Below, piece by piece: positions 39,199-49,947 of a stretch of DNA of 64,000 bases; the stretch's first letter is position 1; each line of letters opens with the position of its first letter. Origin of the DNA: Candidatus Pantoea varia (GTDB lineage Bacteria; Pseudomonadota; Gammaproteobacteria; Enterobacterales; Enterobacteriaceae); the NCBI RefSeq assembly GCF_900115075.1, contig NZ_FOVG01000001.1:310001-374000 (forward strand), in the 5' to 3' direction. Both the position numbers and the translations under genes were made by a program. The notes beneath the pieces were generated by a model, which searched no databases, was not told where the DNA came from, and saw only the letters and a list, made by a program, of their open reading frames with translations.

Positions 39199-41922
39199 AT
39201 GGCTACAATTCATGTAGACGGTAAAGAGTATGATGTGAACGGAGCGGACAACCTGCTACAGGCATGTCTCTCTCTGGGCCTTGATATTCCTTACTTTTGC
39301 TGGCATCCGGCGCTGGGAAGCGTTGGGGCCTGCCGCCAGTGTGCGGTAAAGCAATTCCAGAATGCCGAAGATACCCGCGGCCGTCTTGTCATGTCCTGCA
39401 TGACACCGGCCTCTGACGGCACATTCATCTCCATCGATGATGGCGAAGCGAAAGAGTTCCGCGAAAGCGTGGTGGAGTGGCTGATGACCAACCACCCACA
39501 CGACTGTCCGGTGTGTGAAGAGGGCGGTAACTGTCACCTGCAGGATATGACAGTGATGACCGGCCACAGCTTCCGCCGCTATCGCTTCACCAAACGTACT
39601 CACCGTAATCAGGATCTCGGTCCGTTCATCTCCCACGAGATGAACCGCTGTATCGCCTGTTACCGCTGTGTGCGTTACTACAAAGATTATGCCGATGGCA
39701 AAGATCTGGGTGTCTACGGCGCGCACGACAACGTCTACTTCGGTCGCCCGGAAGATGGCACGCTGGAGAGTGAATTCTCCGGCAACCTTGTTGAAATCTG
39801 CCCGACCGGCGTCTTCACCGACAAAACCCACTCCGAACGCTATAACCGTAAATGGGATATGCAGTTTGCACCGAGCATCTGCCAGCAGTGCAGTGTCGGC
39901 TGTAACACCAGCCCGGGTGAACGTTATGGTGAGTTGCGCCGTATCGAAAACCGCTACAACGGCACCGTAAACCACTACTTCCTGTGTGACCGTGGCCGCT
40001 TTGGTTATGGCTACGTGAACCGCAAAGACCGTCCACGTCAGCCGATGCTGCTGCGCGGCAACGACTGGGTCACGCTGAACGCGGAGCAGGCGGTCAATGC
40101 CGGCGCAGATTTGCTGCGTCAGGCGAAGAAAGTGATCGGTATCGGCTCGCCGCGTGCCAGCATTGAAAGTAACTTCGCCCTGCGTGAACTGGTGGGTGCA
40201 GAGAACTTCTCAACCGGCATGCCAGCGGACGAGCAGGCCCGTCTTGAACTGATGCTCAAAGTGCTGCGCGAGGGCGGAATCTATACGCCATCGCTGCGTG
40301 AAATTGAAAGCTACGATGCGGTGCTGGTGCTGGGTGAAGACCTGACACAGGTTGGCGCACGTGTGGCACTCTCTGTTCGCCAGGCCGTGAAAGGCAAAGC
40401 GCGTGATATGGCCGCTGCGCAGAAAGTCGCAGACTGGCAGATCGCCGCGATCATGAACATTGGTCAGAACGCGAAACATCCGCTGTTTGTTACCCACGTT
40501 GATGAAACCCGTCTGGATGATATCGCGGCATGGAGCTATCGTGCGCCGGTTGAAGATCAGGCGCGCCTTGGCTTCGCTATCGCCAGTGCGCTGGATGAAT
40601 CGGCGCCAGCGGTCACCGATTTCGACAGCAAGCTCAATGGAAAAATGGATGTCGTCGTTCAGGCGCTGGCCGGCGCGAAAAAGCCATTAATCATCTCCGG
40701 TACTCACTCAGGCAGCAGCGCAGTCATTGAAGCAGCGGCTAACGTGGCGAAAGCCCTGAAAGCACGCGGCGCGGATGTCGGCATTACTTTGCTGGCCGGT
40801 CACGCTAACAGCATCGGTCTGGGCATGATCGGCGGTAATCCGCTGGAGCATGCGCTGGAGCAACTGAGCAACGGTGAAGCCGATGCGCTGGTGGTTCTGG
40901 AAAATGACCTCTATCGTCATGCACCGAAAGCCGTGGTGGATGCGGCGCTGGCTCAGACCACTAACGTCATTGTGGTTGATCATCAGCGTACTGCGACGCT
41001 TGAGAAAGCGGGTCTGGTGTTATCTACCGCCAGCTTCGCTGAAAGTGATGGCACCTCGATTAACCATGAAGGCCGCGCACAGCGTTTCTTCCAGGTTTAC
41101 GATCCTGCCTATTACGACAACAACATTGTGATGCTGGAAAGCTGGCGCTGGCTGCACTCGCTGCACAGCACGCTGGAAAGCCGTCATGTGGACTGGACGC
41201 AACTCGATCACGTGATCGATGCCGTGGTTACCCGCCTGCCACAGCTGGCGGGTATCAAGGAAGCGGCACCTGATGCCAGCTTCCGCATTCGTGGTCAGAA
41301 ACTGGCGCGTTCGCCGAACCGTAACAGTGGACGAACTGCGATGCGCGCGAATATCAGCGTTCACGAACCGCGTCAGCCACAGGATCAGGACACCATGTTC
41401 GCCTTCTCCATGGAAGGGAACAACCAGCCTTCGGCTCCGCGTTCGCAGATTCCATTCGCCTGGGCACCAGGCTGGAACTCACCGCAGGCGTGGAATAAGT
41501 TCCAGGTTGAAGTGGGCGGCGCACTGCGTCATGGCGATCCAGGCGTGCGCCTGTTTGAAGCAAGCGCCAGTGAGTTGCCGTGGTTCACGACCGTTCCTGC
41601 CGCCTTTGTCAGTGATGCGCAGTGGCGTGTGGCACCTCTCCACCGGTTGTTCGGTAGCGAAGAGATGTCACAGCGTTCACCGGTCTTCCAGCAGCGTATG
41701 GCGGAGCCGGCTCTGGTGATTAATCCGGAGGATGCCGCGAAACTGGGCGTCAACAATGGCGCGGCGGTTGAGTTCAGCTGTGCCGGTGAGACAGTCCGTC
41801 TGCCGGTCCGTTTCTCGGCGTCACTGCAGGCGGGACAGATTGGTCTGCCGCTGGGTATGCCGGGCGTTCCGCCATTCCTGGCGAACGGTAAAATCGACAC
41901 TCTGCAGGAGGCGGCGCAATGA
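39199..41922 (+). CDS. nuoG: NADH-quinone oxidoreductase subunit G
   Basis: NuoG is the large iron-sulfur subunit of the peripheral arm. The 907-residue protein has an N-terminal ferredoxin-like domain with N1b ligands ([15 protein letters not shown], and CMTPASDG), the N5/N4 cysteine and histidine ligands ([15 protein letters not shown] near residue 97; [14 protein letters not shown] near residue 151), and the N7 motif CQQCSVGC near residue 228 followed by FLCDRGR. The rest is a molybdopterin oxidoreductase-like domain that lacks cofactor in this family. Its stop overlaps nuoH (ATGA). Confidence 0.97.
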   Translation: MATIHVDGKEYDVNGADNLLQACLSLGLDIPYFCWHPALGSVGACRQCAVKQFQNAEDTRGRLVMSCMTPASDGTFISIDDGEAKEFRESVVEWLMTNHPHDCPVCEEGGNCHLQDMTVMTGHSFRRYRFTKRTHRNQDLGPFISHEMNRCIACYRCVRYYKDYADGKDLGVYGAHDNVYFGRPEDGTLESEFSGNLVEICPTGVFTDKTHSERYNRKWDMQFAPSICQQCSVGCNTSPGERYGELRRIENRYNGTVNHYFLCDRGRFGYGYVNRKDRPRQPMLLRGNDWVTLNAEQAVNAGADLLRQAKKVIGIGSPRASIESNFALRELVGAENFSTGMPADEQARLELMLKVLREGGIYTPSLREIESYDAVLVLGEDLTQVGARVALSVRQAVKGKARDMAAAQKVADWQIAAIMNIGQNAKHPLFVTHVDETRLDDIAAWSYRAPVEDQARLGFAIASALDESAPAVTDFDSKLNGKMDVVVQALAGAKKPLIISGTHSGSSAVIEAAANVAKALKARGADVGITLLAGHANSIGLGMIGGNPLEHALEQLSNGEADALVVLENDLYRHAPKAVVDAALAQTTNVIVVDHQRTATLEKAGLVLSTASFAESDGTSINHEGRAQRFFQVYDPAYYDNNIVMLESWRWLHSLHSTLESRHVDWTQLDHVIDAVVTRLPQLAGIKEAAPDASFRIRGQKLARSPNRNSGRTAMRANISVHEPRQPQDQDTMFAFSMEGNNQPSAPRSQIPFAWAPGWNSPQAWNKFQVEVGGALRHGDPGVRLFEASASELPWFTTVPAAFVSDAQWRVAPLHRLFGSEEMSQRSPVFQQRMAEPALVINPEDAAKLGVNNGAAVEFSCAGETVRLPVRFSASLQAGQIGLPLGMPGVPPFLANGKIDTLQEAAQ

Positions 41923-42896
41923 GCTGGTTAACACCGGACGTTATCGACATTCTGATGGCCATTGTTAAAGCCATTGTGATTCTGCTGGTGGTTGTGGCCT
42001 GCGGCGCGTTCATGAGCTTCGCCGAGCGTCGTCTGCTCGGCCTGTTCCAGAACCGTTACGGACCTAACCGCGTAGGCTGGGGCGGCTCGCTCCAGCTGGT
42101 CGCGGACATGATCAAAATGTTCTTTAAAGAGGACTGGGTCCCGCCGTTTACCGACCGCTTTATCTTTACCCTTGCGCCGGTTATCGCCTTTGTTTCTCTG
42201 CTGCTGGCCTTTGCTATCGTGCCGGTTTCGCCAACCTGGATGGTGACAGACCTGAATATCGGTCTGCTGTTCTTCCTGATGATGGCGGGCCTTGCGGTCT
42301 ACGCGGTGCTGTTTGCTGGCTGGTCCAGTAACAACAAATACTCGCTGCTGGGCGCAATGCGCGCCTCGGCGCAGACCCTGAGCTACGAAGTGTTCCTGGG
42401 TCTGTCGCTGATGGGTGTGGTGGCGCAGGCGGGCTCGTTCAACATGAACGACATCGTCAACAGCCAGACGCATCTGTGGAACATCATTCCGCAGTTCTTC
42501 GGTTTCGTGACCTTCTGTATTGCTGGCGTGGCGGTGTGTCACCGTCATCCGTTTGACCAGCCAGAAGCGGAGCAGGAACTGGCGGACGGTTATCACATTG
42601 AATATGCCGGTATGAAGTTTGGCCTGTTCTTTGTCGGCGAATATGTGGCGATTACCACCGTTTCAGCGCTAATCGTAACGCTGTTCTTTGGTGGCTGGCA
42701 CGGACCTTTCCTGCCGCCGTTCATCTGGTTCGCCCTGAAAACGGCGTTCTTTATGATGATGTTCATCCTGATTCGTGCTGCGCTTCCGCGTCCACGCTAC
42801 GACCAGGTGCTGTCATTCGGCTGGAAAGTGTGTCTGCCGTTGACGCTGTTGAACCTGCTGGCGACTGCCGCAGTGATTCTCTACACAGCGCCGTAA
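41919..42896 (+). CDS. nuoH: NADH-quinone oxidoreductase subunit H
   Basis: NuoH is an eight-helix membrane subunit that lines the quinone access channel. The 325 residues equal E. coli NuoH. Conserved acidic and basic loops appear as [20 protein letters not shown] near residue 35 and [20 protein letters not shown] near residues 208-227, which interact with the quinone site. It overlaps nuoG by 4 bases and is followed 11 bases later by nuoI. Confidence 0.98.
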   Translation: MSWLTPDVIDILMAIVKAIVILLVVVACGAFMSFAERRLLGLFQNRYGPNRVGWGGSLQLVADMIKMFFKEDWVPPFTDRFIFTLAPVIAFVSLLLAFAIVPVSPTWMVTDLNIGLLFFLMMAGLAVYAVLFAGWSSNNKYSLLGAMRASAQTLSYEVFLGLSLMGVVAQAGSFNMNDIVNSQTHLWNIIPQFFGFVTFCIAGVAVCHRHPFDQPEAEQELADGYHIEYAGMKFGLFFVGEYVAITTVSALIVTLFFGGWHGPFLPPFIWFALKTAFFMMMFILIRAALPRPRYDQVLSFGWKVCLPLTLLNLLATAAVILYTAP

Positions 42897-42907
42897 GGGG
42901 TTAACAA

Positions 42908-43450
42908 ATGACTTTGAAAGATATTGTCGTAGGCTTTGGCACGACAGTTCGCAGTATCTGGCTGATCGGGCTACACGCCTTCGCCAAACGTGAAACGCAG
43001 ATGTACCCGGAAGAGCCGGTTTATCTGCCACCACGCTATCGTGGCCGTATCGTGTTAACCCGCGATCCGGATGGTCAGGAGCGTTGCGTCGCCTGTAACC
43101 TGTGTGCGGTTGCCTGTCCGGTTGGCTGTATTTCACTGCAGAAAGCCGAAACCAAAGATGGCCGCTGGTACCCGGAGTTCTTCCGTATCAACTTCTCACG
43201 CTGCATCTTCTGCGGCATGTGTGAAGAAGCCTGTCCGACCACGGCGATTCAGCTGACGCCCGATTTCGAACTGGGTGAGTTTAAGCGTCAGGATCTGGTG
43301 TATGAAAAGGACGATCTGCTGATTTCGGGACCGGGTAAATATCCGGAGTACAACTTCTACCGCATGGCAGGTATGGCGATTGACGGTAAAGATAAGGGTG
43401 AAGCGGAAAACGAAGCTAAGCCTATCGACGTCAAAGGCTTATTACCTTAA
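42908..43450 (+). CDS. nuoI: NADH-quinone oxidoreductase subunit I
   Basis: NuoI is a ferredoxin-like subunit holding two [4Fe-4S] clusters, N6a and N6b, that pass electrons to N2. The 180-residue protein shows both ligand sets: [15 protein letters not shown] near residue 60 and [12 protein letters not shown] near residue 99. The length equals E. coli NuoI. It lies between the membrane subunit genes nuoH and nuoJ, with AAGGAG before nuoJ. Confidence 0.98.
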   Translation: MTLKDIVVGFGTTVRSIWLIGLHAFAKRETQMYPEEPVYLPPRYRGRIVLTRDPDGQERCVACNLCAVACPVGCISLQKAETKDGRWYPEFFRINFSRCIFCGMCEEACPTTAIQLTPDFELGEFKRQDLVYEKDDLLISGPGKYPEYNFYRMAGMAIDGKDKGEAENEAKPIDVKGLLP

Positions 43451-43460
43451 GGAGCAAGGC

Positions 43461-44012
43461 ATGGAATTTGCGTTTTATCTTTGCGGACTGGTGGCGGTGC
43501 TGACGACGTTGCGCGTCATTACCCACACTAATCCGGTACATGCGTTGCTGTACCTGATCGTTTCGCTGCTATCGATCGCGGGCGTCTTCTTCTCGATGGG
43601 TGCCTATTTTGCCGGCGCGCTGGAGATTATCGTTTACGCCGGTGCCATCATGGTGCTGTTCGTCTTCGTGGTCATGATGCTGAACCTGGGCAAACAGACA
43701 GAGAAGCAGGAGCGTGAGTGGCTCAGCCCGTCACTGTGGATTGGTCCGGGCATCGTTTCATTGCTGCTGCTGGTCGTGATGATCTACGCCATCCTGACGG
43801 CGAATGACCAGGGCATTGATGGCACCATCATCGACGCCAAAGCGGTCGGCATCAGCCTGTTTGGTCCTTATGTACTGGCGGTTGAACTGGCCTCTATGCT
43901 GCTGCTGGCAGGTCTGGTCGTGGCGTTCCATATCGGTCGTGAAGAGCGTCAGGGCGAAGTCCTGAGTAACCGTAATGCTGACGCCGCTCAGGTGAAAAAG
44001 GAGAACGCATGA
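43461..44012 (+). CDS. nuoJ: NADH-quinone oxidoreductase subunit J
   Basis: NuoJ is a five-helix membrane subunit of the complex I proton-translocating arm. The protein from ATG 43461 ([16 protein letters not shown]) has 183 residues, close to E. coli (184), with AAGGAG 8-13 bases upstream. An upstream extension to 43380 lies inside nuoI and is not used. The conserved [20 protein letters not shown] helix near residue 54 is present. Its stop overlaps the nuoK start by 4 bases (ATGA). Confidence 0.96.
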   Translation: MEFAFYLCGLVAVLTTLRVITHTNPVHALLYLIVSLLSIAGVFFSMGAYFAGALEIIVYAGAIMVLFVFVVMMLNLGKQTEKQEREWLSPSLWIGPGIVSLLLLVVMIYAILTANDQGIDGTIIDAKAVGISLFGPYVLAVELASMLLLAGLVVAFHIGREERQGEVLSNRNADAAQVKKENA

Positions 44013-44311
44013 TCCCGTTACAACATGGATTGATTCTTGCTGCCGTGCTGTTTGTCCTTGGACTGACGTCGCTGGTGATACGCCGCAATCTGCTGTTTAT
44101 GCTGATCGGCCTTGAAATCATGATCAACGCCGCCGCCTTAGCTCTGGTGGTTGCCGGGAGCTATTGGGGTCAGGCCGATGGACAGGTGATGTATATCCTG
44201 GCGATCAGCCTGGCGGCAGCGGAAGCCAGTATTGGTCTGGCACTGCTGCTTCAGCTCTATCGTCGTCGTCAGACGCTGAACATTGATACTGTGAGCGAGA
44301 TGCGCGGATGA
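44009..44311 (+). CDS. nuoK: NADH-quinone oxidoreductase subunit K
   Basis: NuoK is a three-helix membrane subunit homologous to MrpC and lies next to NuoN. The 100-residue protein carries the two conserved membrane glutamates, in [14 protein letters not shown] (about residue 36) and [14 protein letters not shown] (about residue 72), needed for proton transfer. Both ends overlap neighbours by 4 bases (nuoJ and nuoL), which is typical of coupled translation in this operon. Confidence 0.98.
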   Translation: MIPLQHGLILAAVLFVLGLTSLVIRRNLLFMLIGLEIMINAAALALVVAGSYWGQADGQVMYILAISLAAAEASIGLALLLQLYRRRQTLNIDTVSEMRG

Positions 44312-46143
44312 ATCTTCTCTATTTAACTGTCTTGTTTCCGCTGATCGGCTTTTTGCTGTTAGCGTTTTCCCGCGGTCGCTGGTCAGAGAACCTGTCTGCC
44401 ACGGTAGGTATGGGATCGGTGGGTCTGGCGGCCCTGACCACATTGATGCTCGGTTTCGAGTTCTTCGCCAATGGTCAGCAAGCCTACACCCAGTCACTCT
44501 GGACATGGATGCATGTCGGCAACTTCGACATGAAGGTGAACCTGACGCTGGATGGTCTGTCACTGACCATGCTGTCGGTCGTAACCGGTGTCGGCTTCTT
44601 CATTCACATGTTCGCCTCCTGGTATATGCGTGGAGAAGAGGGCTACTCCCGCTTCTTCGCCTACACCAACCTGTTTATCGCCAGCATGGTTGTTCTGGTG
44701 CTGGCCGATAACCTGATGCTGATGTATCTGGGCTGGGAAGGGGTAGGGCTTTGCTCTTATCTGCTGATCGGCTTCTACTACAGCAATCCGGAAAACGGCA
44801 AAGCGGCGATGAAAGCCTTCATCATCACCCGCGTGGGCGACGTCTTCCTGGCATTCGGCCTGTTCATCCTCTACAACGAACTGGGCACGCTCAACTTCCG
44901 CGAAATGATGGAACTGGCTCCGGCGCACTTTGCCGCAGATAACCATATGCTGCAGTGGGCAACGCTGATGCTGCTGGGTGGCGCGGTCGGTAAATCGGCA
45001 CAGCTGCCGTTACAGACCTGGCTGGCAGATGCGATGGCGGGTCCGACACCGGTTTCAGCACTGATACACGCTGCGACCATGGTGACGGCGGGTGTTTACC
45101 TGATTGCCCGCAGCCACGGTCTCTTCCTGCTGACGCCGGAAGTGCTGCATCTGGTCGGCATCATCGGGGCAATTACCCTGGTACTGGCAGGCTTTGCCGC
45201 GCTGGTACAGACCGACATCAAACGTGTTCTCGCTTACTCCACCATGAGCCAGATTGGCTATATGTTCCTGGCGCTGGGTGTTCAGGCGTGGGATGCGGCG
45301 ATTTTCCATCTGATGACGCACGCCTTCTTCAAAGCATTACTGTTCCTCTCTTCGGGTTCAGTGATTCTGGCCTGCCATCACGAGCAGAACATCTTCAAAA
45401 TGGGTGGCCTGCGTAAGAGCATTCCGCTGGTCTACACCTGCTTCCTGGTAGGCGGCGCGGCGCTGGCAGCACTGCCGCTGATTACGGCGGGCTTCTACAG
45501 TAAAGATGAGATTCTGTTTGGCGCACTGGCTAATGGCCACATCAACCTGATGGTTGCGGGTCTGGTGGGGGCGTTCCTGACCTCAATCTATACCTTCCGC
45601 ATGATCTTCATCGTGTTCCATGGCGAAGAAAAAATTCATGCGCACGCCGGTAAAGGCATTACCCATCATCTGCCGCTGATTGTGCTGCTGCTGCTCTCCA
45701 CCTTTATTGGTGCGCTGATTACGCCACCGCTGGCGGGTGTACTGCCCGCCAATGAGTTTGGCGAAGCGGGTAAAGTGGGACTGGAAATCACCTCGGGCGT
45801 GGTAGCGATTGTCGGCATTCTGATTGCTGCCGCGCTGTGGCTGGGCAAACGTGAGCTGGTGACCCGTATCGCAAACAGTGCGCCAGGCCGTTTCTTCGGC
45901 ACCTGGTGGTTTGCGGCCTGGGGCTTCGACTGGCTCTACGATAAAGTGTTCGTCAAACCTTACCTGGGTATTGCGTGGCTGCTGAAGCGCGACCCACTCA
46001 ATGGCCTGATGAACCTGCCTGCGCTGCTGTCGCGCATTGCCAACAAAGGCCTGGTGGTCAGTGAGAATGGCTACCTGCGCTGGTACGTTGCGTCAATGAG
46101 CCTGGGTGCCGTGCTGGTGCTGGCTCTGCTGCTGGTGATTTAA
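44308..46143 (+). CDS. nuoL: NADH-quinone oxidoreductase subunit L
   Basis: NuoL is the distal Mrp-type antiporter-like subunit, with a long lateral helix at its C-terminus that spans the membrane arm. The 611-residue protein has the conserved glutamate in [16 protein letters not shown] near residue 144 and the lysine in [20 protein letters not shown] near residue 229. The lateral helix and last anchor fill residues about 520-611. After its stop there is a 205-base gap with a UUCG hairpin and a repeat-like element before nuoM. Confidence 0.97.
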   Translation: MNLLYLTVLFPLIGFLLLAFSRGRWSENLSATVGMGSVGLAALTTLMLGFEFFANGQQAYTQSLWTWMHVGNFDMKVNLTLDGLSLTMLSVVTGVGFFIHMFASWYMRGEEGYSRFFAYTNLFIASMVVLVLADNLMLMYLGWEGVGLCSYLLIGFYYSNPENGKAAMKAFIITRVGDVFLAFGLFILYNELGTLNFREMMELAPAHFAADNHMLQWATLMLLGGAVGKSAQLPLQTWLADAMAGPTPVSALIHAATMVTAGVYLIARSHGLFLLTPEVLHLVGIIGAITLVLAGFAALVQTDIKRVLAYSTMSQIGYMFLALGVQAWDAAIFHLMTHAFFKALLFLSSGSVILACHHEQNIFKMGGLRKSIPLVYTCFLVGGAALAALPLITAGFYSKDEILFGALANGHINLMVAGLVGAFLTSIYTFRMIFIVFHGEEKIHAHAGKGITHHLPLIVLLLLSTFIGALITPPLAGVLPANEFGEAGKVGLEITSGVVAIVGILIAAALWLGKRELVTRIANSAPGRFFGTWWFAAWGFDWLYDKVFVKPYLGIAWLLKRDPLNGLMNLPALLSRIANKGLVVSENGYLRWYVASMSLGAVLVLALLLVI

Positions 46144-46155
46144 AGATTGATGAGC

Positions 46156-46175
46156 GGGGTGAGTTCGCTCACCCC
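46156..46175 (+). other. UUCG-tetraloop hairpin between nuoL and nuoM
   Basis: GGGGTGAG and CTCACCCC form a perfect 8-bp stem closed by TTCG, 12 bases after the nuoL stop. No U-tract follows. It is likely a stable mRNA element inside the operon rather than a terminator. Confidence 0.55.
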
Positions 46176-46235
46176 AATGAAGAATGTCAAAATAACCTGA
46201 GTAATGAGCGTTATCGTCGCAGCCAGTTTCATCAC

Positions 46236-46321
46236 CGCCAGCGCACAGCAACCGCAGCATACCGAGGTATGTGAGGATTGCGAGCACTGCCGGGGTTGAA
46301 AATGGCAAGTAAGATAGCTCA
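46236..46321. repeat. Putative dispersed intergenic repeat between nuoL and nuoM
   Basis: The segment has a compact hairpin (CATACC / GGTATG) in a GC-rich frame (GCAACCGCAG before, GTGAGGATTGCGAGCACTGC after) and resembles an intergenic repeat type seen in enterobacteria. I cannot confirm copy number from this window, and it is unlike the ERIC at 4003. Confidence 0.4.
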
Positions 46322-46348
46322 GAAAAGGAAATATAAGGGAAGTGTGCC

Positions 46349-47869
46349 GTGTTATTACCTTGGCTAATTATCATACCCTTCGTCGGCGGTCTGATCTGCT
46401 GGCTCACTGAGCGCCTTGGCGCGAAGGTGCCACGCTGGATCGCGCTGATTACCATGGGGCTGACGTTGGCGCTTTCGCTGCAACTCTGGTTGCAGGGAGG
46501 CTATTCACTGACGCAGGCAGCGGGCATTCCGCAGTGGCAGTCAAGTTTCTCCGTTCCGTGGATCCCACGCTTCGGCATCAGCTTCCATTTAGCCATTGAT
46601 GGCCTGTCGCTGCTGATGGTGGTGCTGACCGGCCTGCTCGGTCTGATGGCGGTGCTCTGTTCCTGGAATGAGATTTCAAAGTATCAGGGCTTCTTCCATC
46701 TGAACCTGATGTGGATCCTGGGCGGCGTGATCGGTGTGTTCCTCTCCATCGACCTGTTCCTGTTCTTCTTCTTCTGGGAAATGATGCTGGTGCCGATGTA
46801 CTTCCTCATCGCGCTCTGGGGTCATAAAGCCTCAGACGGTAAAACCCGTATCTCCGCCGCGACCAAATTCTTCATCTACACCCAGGCTTCAGGTCTGGTG
46901 ATGCTGATTGCGATTCTGGGCCTGGTGTTTGTCCACTACAACGCGACCGGCGTCTGGACATTCAGCTACGAGCAGCTTCTGAAGACGCCAATGTCGAGCG
47001 GGGTTGAATATCTGCTGATGCTGGGCTTCTTTATCGCCTTTGCGGTGAAGATGCCAGTGGTGCCGCTGCACGGCTGGCTGCCGGATGCGCACAGTCAGGC
47101 GCCAACGGCCGGTTCTGTCGACCTGGCGGGTATCCTGCTAAAAACAGCAGCTTACGGCTTACTGCGTTTCAGCCTGCCACTGTTCCCGAACGCGTCAGCC
47201 GAGTTTGCGCCGATCGCCATGTGGTTAGGTATCATCGGTATCTTCTACGGTGCCTGGATGGCTTTCTCGCAGACCGATATCAAACGTCTGATTGCTTATA
47301 CCTCCATTTCGCACATGGGCTTTGTGCTGATTGCCATCTACACCGGCAGCCAGCTGGCGCTGCAGGGTGCGGTGATTCAGATGATAGCGCACGGTCTGTC
47401 CGCTGCGGCACTCTTCATTCTGTGTGGTCAGCTGTATGAGCGTCTGCATACCCGTGATATGCGTCAGATGGGTGGCCTGTGGTCGCGCATCAAATGGATT
47501 CCGGGTCTGTCGCTGTTCTTTGCTGTCGCCAACCTCGGTATGCCGGGCACCGGTAACTTTGTCGGCGAATTTATGATTCTGACCGGCAGCTTCCAGGTGG
47601 TGCCGATGATTATCATCATCGCGACCTTTGGTCTGGTGTTCGCTTCGATTTACTCGCTGGTGATGATGCAGCGCGCTTACTACGGCGAAGCGAAATCGAA
47701 AGATCCGCTGCCAGGCATGTCACCGCGTGAGTTTATGACCATCGGTGTTCTGGTGGTGCTGCTGGTGCTGCTGGGCGTCTATCCACAGCCGATTCTGGAT
47801 ACTTCGCACGCTGCCATGAGCAATATTCAGCAGTGGTTTACCGCTTCAATTTCAACTACAAGGCCGTAA
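46349..47869 (+). CDS. nuoM: NADH-quinone oxidoreductase subunit M
   Basis: NuoM is the central Mrp-type antiporter-like subunit of the membrane arm. The 506-residue protein starts GTG/L at 46349 (MLLPWLIIIPFVGG), as in E. coli, with GGGAAG 7 bases upstream. The conserved glutamate lies in FFFFWEMMLVPMYFLIALWG near residue 144, and the key lysine in FAVKMPVVPLHGWLPDAH near residue 234. It precedes nuoN by 6 bases. Confidence 0.97.
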   Translation: MLLPWLIIIPFVGGLICWLTERLGAKVPRWIALITMGLTLALSLQLWLQGGYSLTQAAGIPQWQSSFSVPWIPRFGISFHLAIDGLSLLMVVLTGLLGLMAVLCSWNEISKYQGFFHLNLMWILGGVIGVFLSIDLFLFFFFWEMMLVPMYFLIALWGHKASDGKTRISAATKFFIYTQASGLVMLIAILGLVFVHYNATGVWTFSYEQLLKTPMSSGVEYLLMLGFFIAFAVKMPVVPLHGWLPDAHSQAPTAGSVDLAGILLKTAAYGLLRFSLPLFPNASAEFAPIAMWLGIIGIFYGAWMAFSQTDIKRLIAYTSISHMGFVLIAIYTGSQLALQGAVIQMIAHGLSAAALFILCGQLYERLHTRDMRQMGGLWSRIKWIPGLSLFFAVANLGMPGTGNFVGEFMILTGSFQVVPMIIIIATFGLVFASIYSLVMMQRAYYGEAKSKDPLPGMSPREFMTIGVLVVLLVLLGVYPQPILDTSHAAMSNIQQWFTASISTTRP

Positions 47870-47875
47870 TTCGCC

Positions 47876-49333
47876 ATGACAATAACTCCTCACCAATTGA
47901 TTGCGTTGCTACCGCTGTTAATCGTCGGATTGACGGTGGTGGTTGTGATGCTGTCCATTGCCTGGCGACGCAACCACTTCGTTAACGCCACGCTAACGGT
48001 AGTTGGCCTGAACCTGGCGCTGCTCTCGCTTTACTTTGTCGGTCAGGTCGGGGCGATGGATGTCACGCCGCTGCTGCGCGTCGATGGCTATTCGATGTTT
48101 TATACCGCGCTGGTGATGCTGGCGAGTCTGGCGACCTGTACCTTTGCCTATCCATGGCTGGCGGGTTACCCGGACAACAAAGATGAGTTCTACCTGCTGG
48201 TGCTGATTGCGGCGCTGGGTGGCATCGTGCTGGCCAGTGCTAACCATCTGGCTTCGCTGTTCATCGGCATTGAGCTGTTGTCGCTGCCACTGTTTGGTCT
48301 GATTGGCTACGCTTTCCGCCAGAAACGTTCGCTGGAAGCGGCGCTGAAGTACACCATCCTTTCAGCTGCGGCCTCCTCGTTCCTGCTGTTTGGTATTGCG
48401 CTGATCTACGCCGACTCGGGTAATCTGAGCTTCGTGGCGCTGGGTCAGAGCCTGACGGACAGCATGATTCACGAGCCACTGTTGCTGGTGGGTCTGGGCA
48501 TGATGATCATCGGTCTGGGCTTCAAGCTCTCACTGGTTCCGTTCCACCTCTGGACTCCCGATGTTTATCAGGGTGCGCCTGCGCCGGTTTCAACCTTCCT
48601 GGCGACTGCCAGCAAGATTGCGATCTTCGGTGTCGTCATGCGTCTGTTTATGTATGCGCCGGTGACCGACAGCGAAGCGGTGCGCACAGTGCTGGCCATG
48701 ATCGCCTTCGTGTCGATTCTGTTCGGTAACCTGATGGCGATTTCGCAGAGCAATATCAAGCGTCTGCTGGGTTACTCCTCTATCGCCCACCTTGGTTATC
48801 TGCTGGTGGCGCTGATTGCGGTGAAAGATCATCAGCTGTCGCTGGAAACCTCAGGTGTTTACCTGGCCGGTTATCTGTTCAGCAGCCTGGGTGCCTTTGG
48901 TGTGGTGAGCCTGATGTCCAGCCCGTATCGTGGCCCGGATGCCGACTCACTCTACTCTTATCGTGGTCTGTTCTGGCATCGTCCTATCCTGTCAGCGGTG
49001 ATGACAGTGATGATGCTGTCGCTGGCGGGTATCCCGATGACGCTGGGCTTTATCGGTAAATTCTACGTGATCGCTTCAGGTGTGAGTGCACACCTGTGGT
49101 GGCTCACCGGTGCTGTGGTAGCGGGTAGTGCGATTGGCCTCTACTACTATCTGCGCGTGACGGTAAGTCTGTACCTTAGCCCGCCGGAACTGCATACCCG
49201 TGATACCCCGGCTAACTGGGCATTTACGGCCGGTGGTGTCGTGGTCCTGATCTCTGCCATTCTGGTGCTGCTGTTAGGTGTCTACCCGCAGCCGCTCATC
49301 AGACTGGTGCAGATGGCTCAGCCATTGATGTAA
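47876..49333 (+). CDS. nuoN: NADH-quinone oxidoreductase subunit N
   Basis: NuoN is the third antiporter-like subunit, nearest the quinone-linked part of the arm. The 485-residue protein equals E. coli NuoN in length and has the characteristic [15 protein letters not shown] near residue 128 and the lysine in [20 protein letters not shown] near residue 217. It is the last gene of the nuo operon and is followed by a strong terminator 20 bases after its stop. Confidence 0.97.
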   Translation: MTITPHQLIALLPLLIVGLTVVVVMLSIAWRRNHFVNATLTVVGLNLALLSLYFVGQVGAMDVTPLLRVDGYSMFYTALVMLASLATCTFAYPWLAGYPDNKDEFYLLVLIAALGGIVLASANHLASLFIGIELLSLPLFGLIGYAFRQKRSLEAALKYTILSAAASSFLLFGIALIYADSGNLSFVALGQSLTDSMIHEPLLLVGLGMMIIGLGFKLSLVPFHLWTPDVYQGAPAPVSTFLATASKIAIFGVVMRLFMYAPVTDSEAVRTVLAMIAFVSILFGNLMAISQSNIKRLLGYSSIAHLGYLLVALIAVKDHQLSLETSGVYLAGYLFSSLGAFGVVSLMSSPYRGPDADSLYSYRGLFWHRPILSAVMTVMMLSLAGIPMTLGFIGKFYVIASGVSAHLWWLTGAVVAGSAIGLYYYLRVTVSLYLSPPELHTRDTPANWAFTAGGVVVLISAILVLLLGVYPQPLIRLVQMAQPLM

Positions 49334-49353
49334 GCAGATGACTGCAACTGATG

Positions 49354-49381
49354 AATCAGGCCTTCGGGCCTGATTTTTTTT
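49354..49381 (+). terminator. Rho-independent terminator of the nuo operon
   Basis: AATCAGGCC and GGCCTGATT form a perfect 9-bp stem with a TTCG loop, followed by a run of T. This is a textbook strong terminator. Confidence 0.92.
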
Positions 49382-49456
49382 GCCGGTCAGATGAGGTCAC
49401 CAGCAGGTGCTGGCAACACCGCGCTGATGTAGAGTGTGTGGTTTAAAGGAGAGACC

Positions 49457-49915
49457 ATGAACATTGACTGGCAGGATAAACACCATAGCGAACTTACCGC
49501 CCCGGAACTCTATGCGCTGCTGGCGTTACGCAGTGCGGTGTTTGTGGTGGAACAGCAGTGTGCTTACCTTGATGTGGATGGCAAAGATTTGCAGGCGGAC
49601 AACCGGCATCTGCTGGGTATGGTGGATGACCAGCTGGTGGCCTATGCGCGACTTATCACGCCAGAGGAGGGGACAAGTCCGGTGAAAATCGGACGGGTGA
49701 TCGTTTCAGATCGGGTTCGCGGTGCGCGTCTGGGCAATCGTCTGATGGAGCAGGCGATCAGCAGTTGTCAGCAGCACTGGCCAGGCCGTGACATGTTTCT
49801 CTCCGCTCAGGCGCATCTGGAAAACTTCTATGGGCAGCATGGCTTTGTAGCGGTGGGGGAGAACTATCTGGAAGAGGGTATTCCGCACGTCGATATGCTG
49901 AAGAACGCGCCATAA
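49457..49915 (+). CDS. elaA: ElaA, GNAT-family acyltransferase
   Basis: The 152-residue protein is a GCN5-related N-acetyltransferase-like protein. It begins MNIDWQDKHHSELTAPELYALLALR and has the acetyl-CoA-binding segment IGRVIVSDRVRGARLGNRLM near residues 82-101 and the C-terminal QAHLENFYGQHGF. E. coli ElaA (153 residues) is conserved, but its substrate is unknown. AAAGGAGAG lies 3-11 bases before ATG 49457; an upstream in-frame ATG at 49436 lacks such a site. It is convergent with opgD, with a shared terminator. Confidence 0.93.
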   Translation: MNIDWQDKHHSELTAPELYALLALRSAVFVVEQQCAYLDVDGKDLQADNRHLLGMVDDQLVAYARLITPEEGTSPVKIGRVIVSDRVRGARLGNRLMEQAISSCQQHWPGRDMFLSAQAHLENFYGQHGFVAVGENYLEEGIPHVDMLKNAP

Positions 49916-49945
49916 AAAAAGCGAGGCCTGAGCCTCGCCTTATTC
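49914..49945. terminator. Bidirectional terminator between elaA and opgD
   Basis: GCGAGGC and GCCTCGC form a 7-bp stem with a 4-base loop, flanked by a run of A on the left (T on the minus strand) and CTTATT on the right. It is strong for opgD and weaker for elaA. Confidence 0.82.
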
Positions 49946-49947
49946 CA

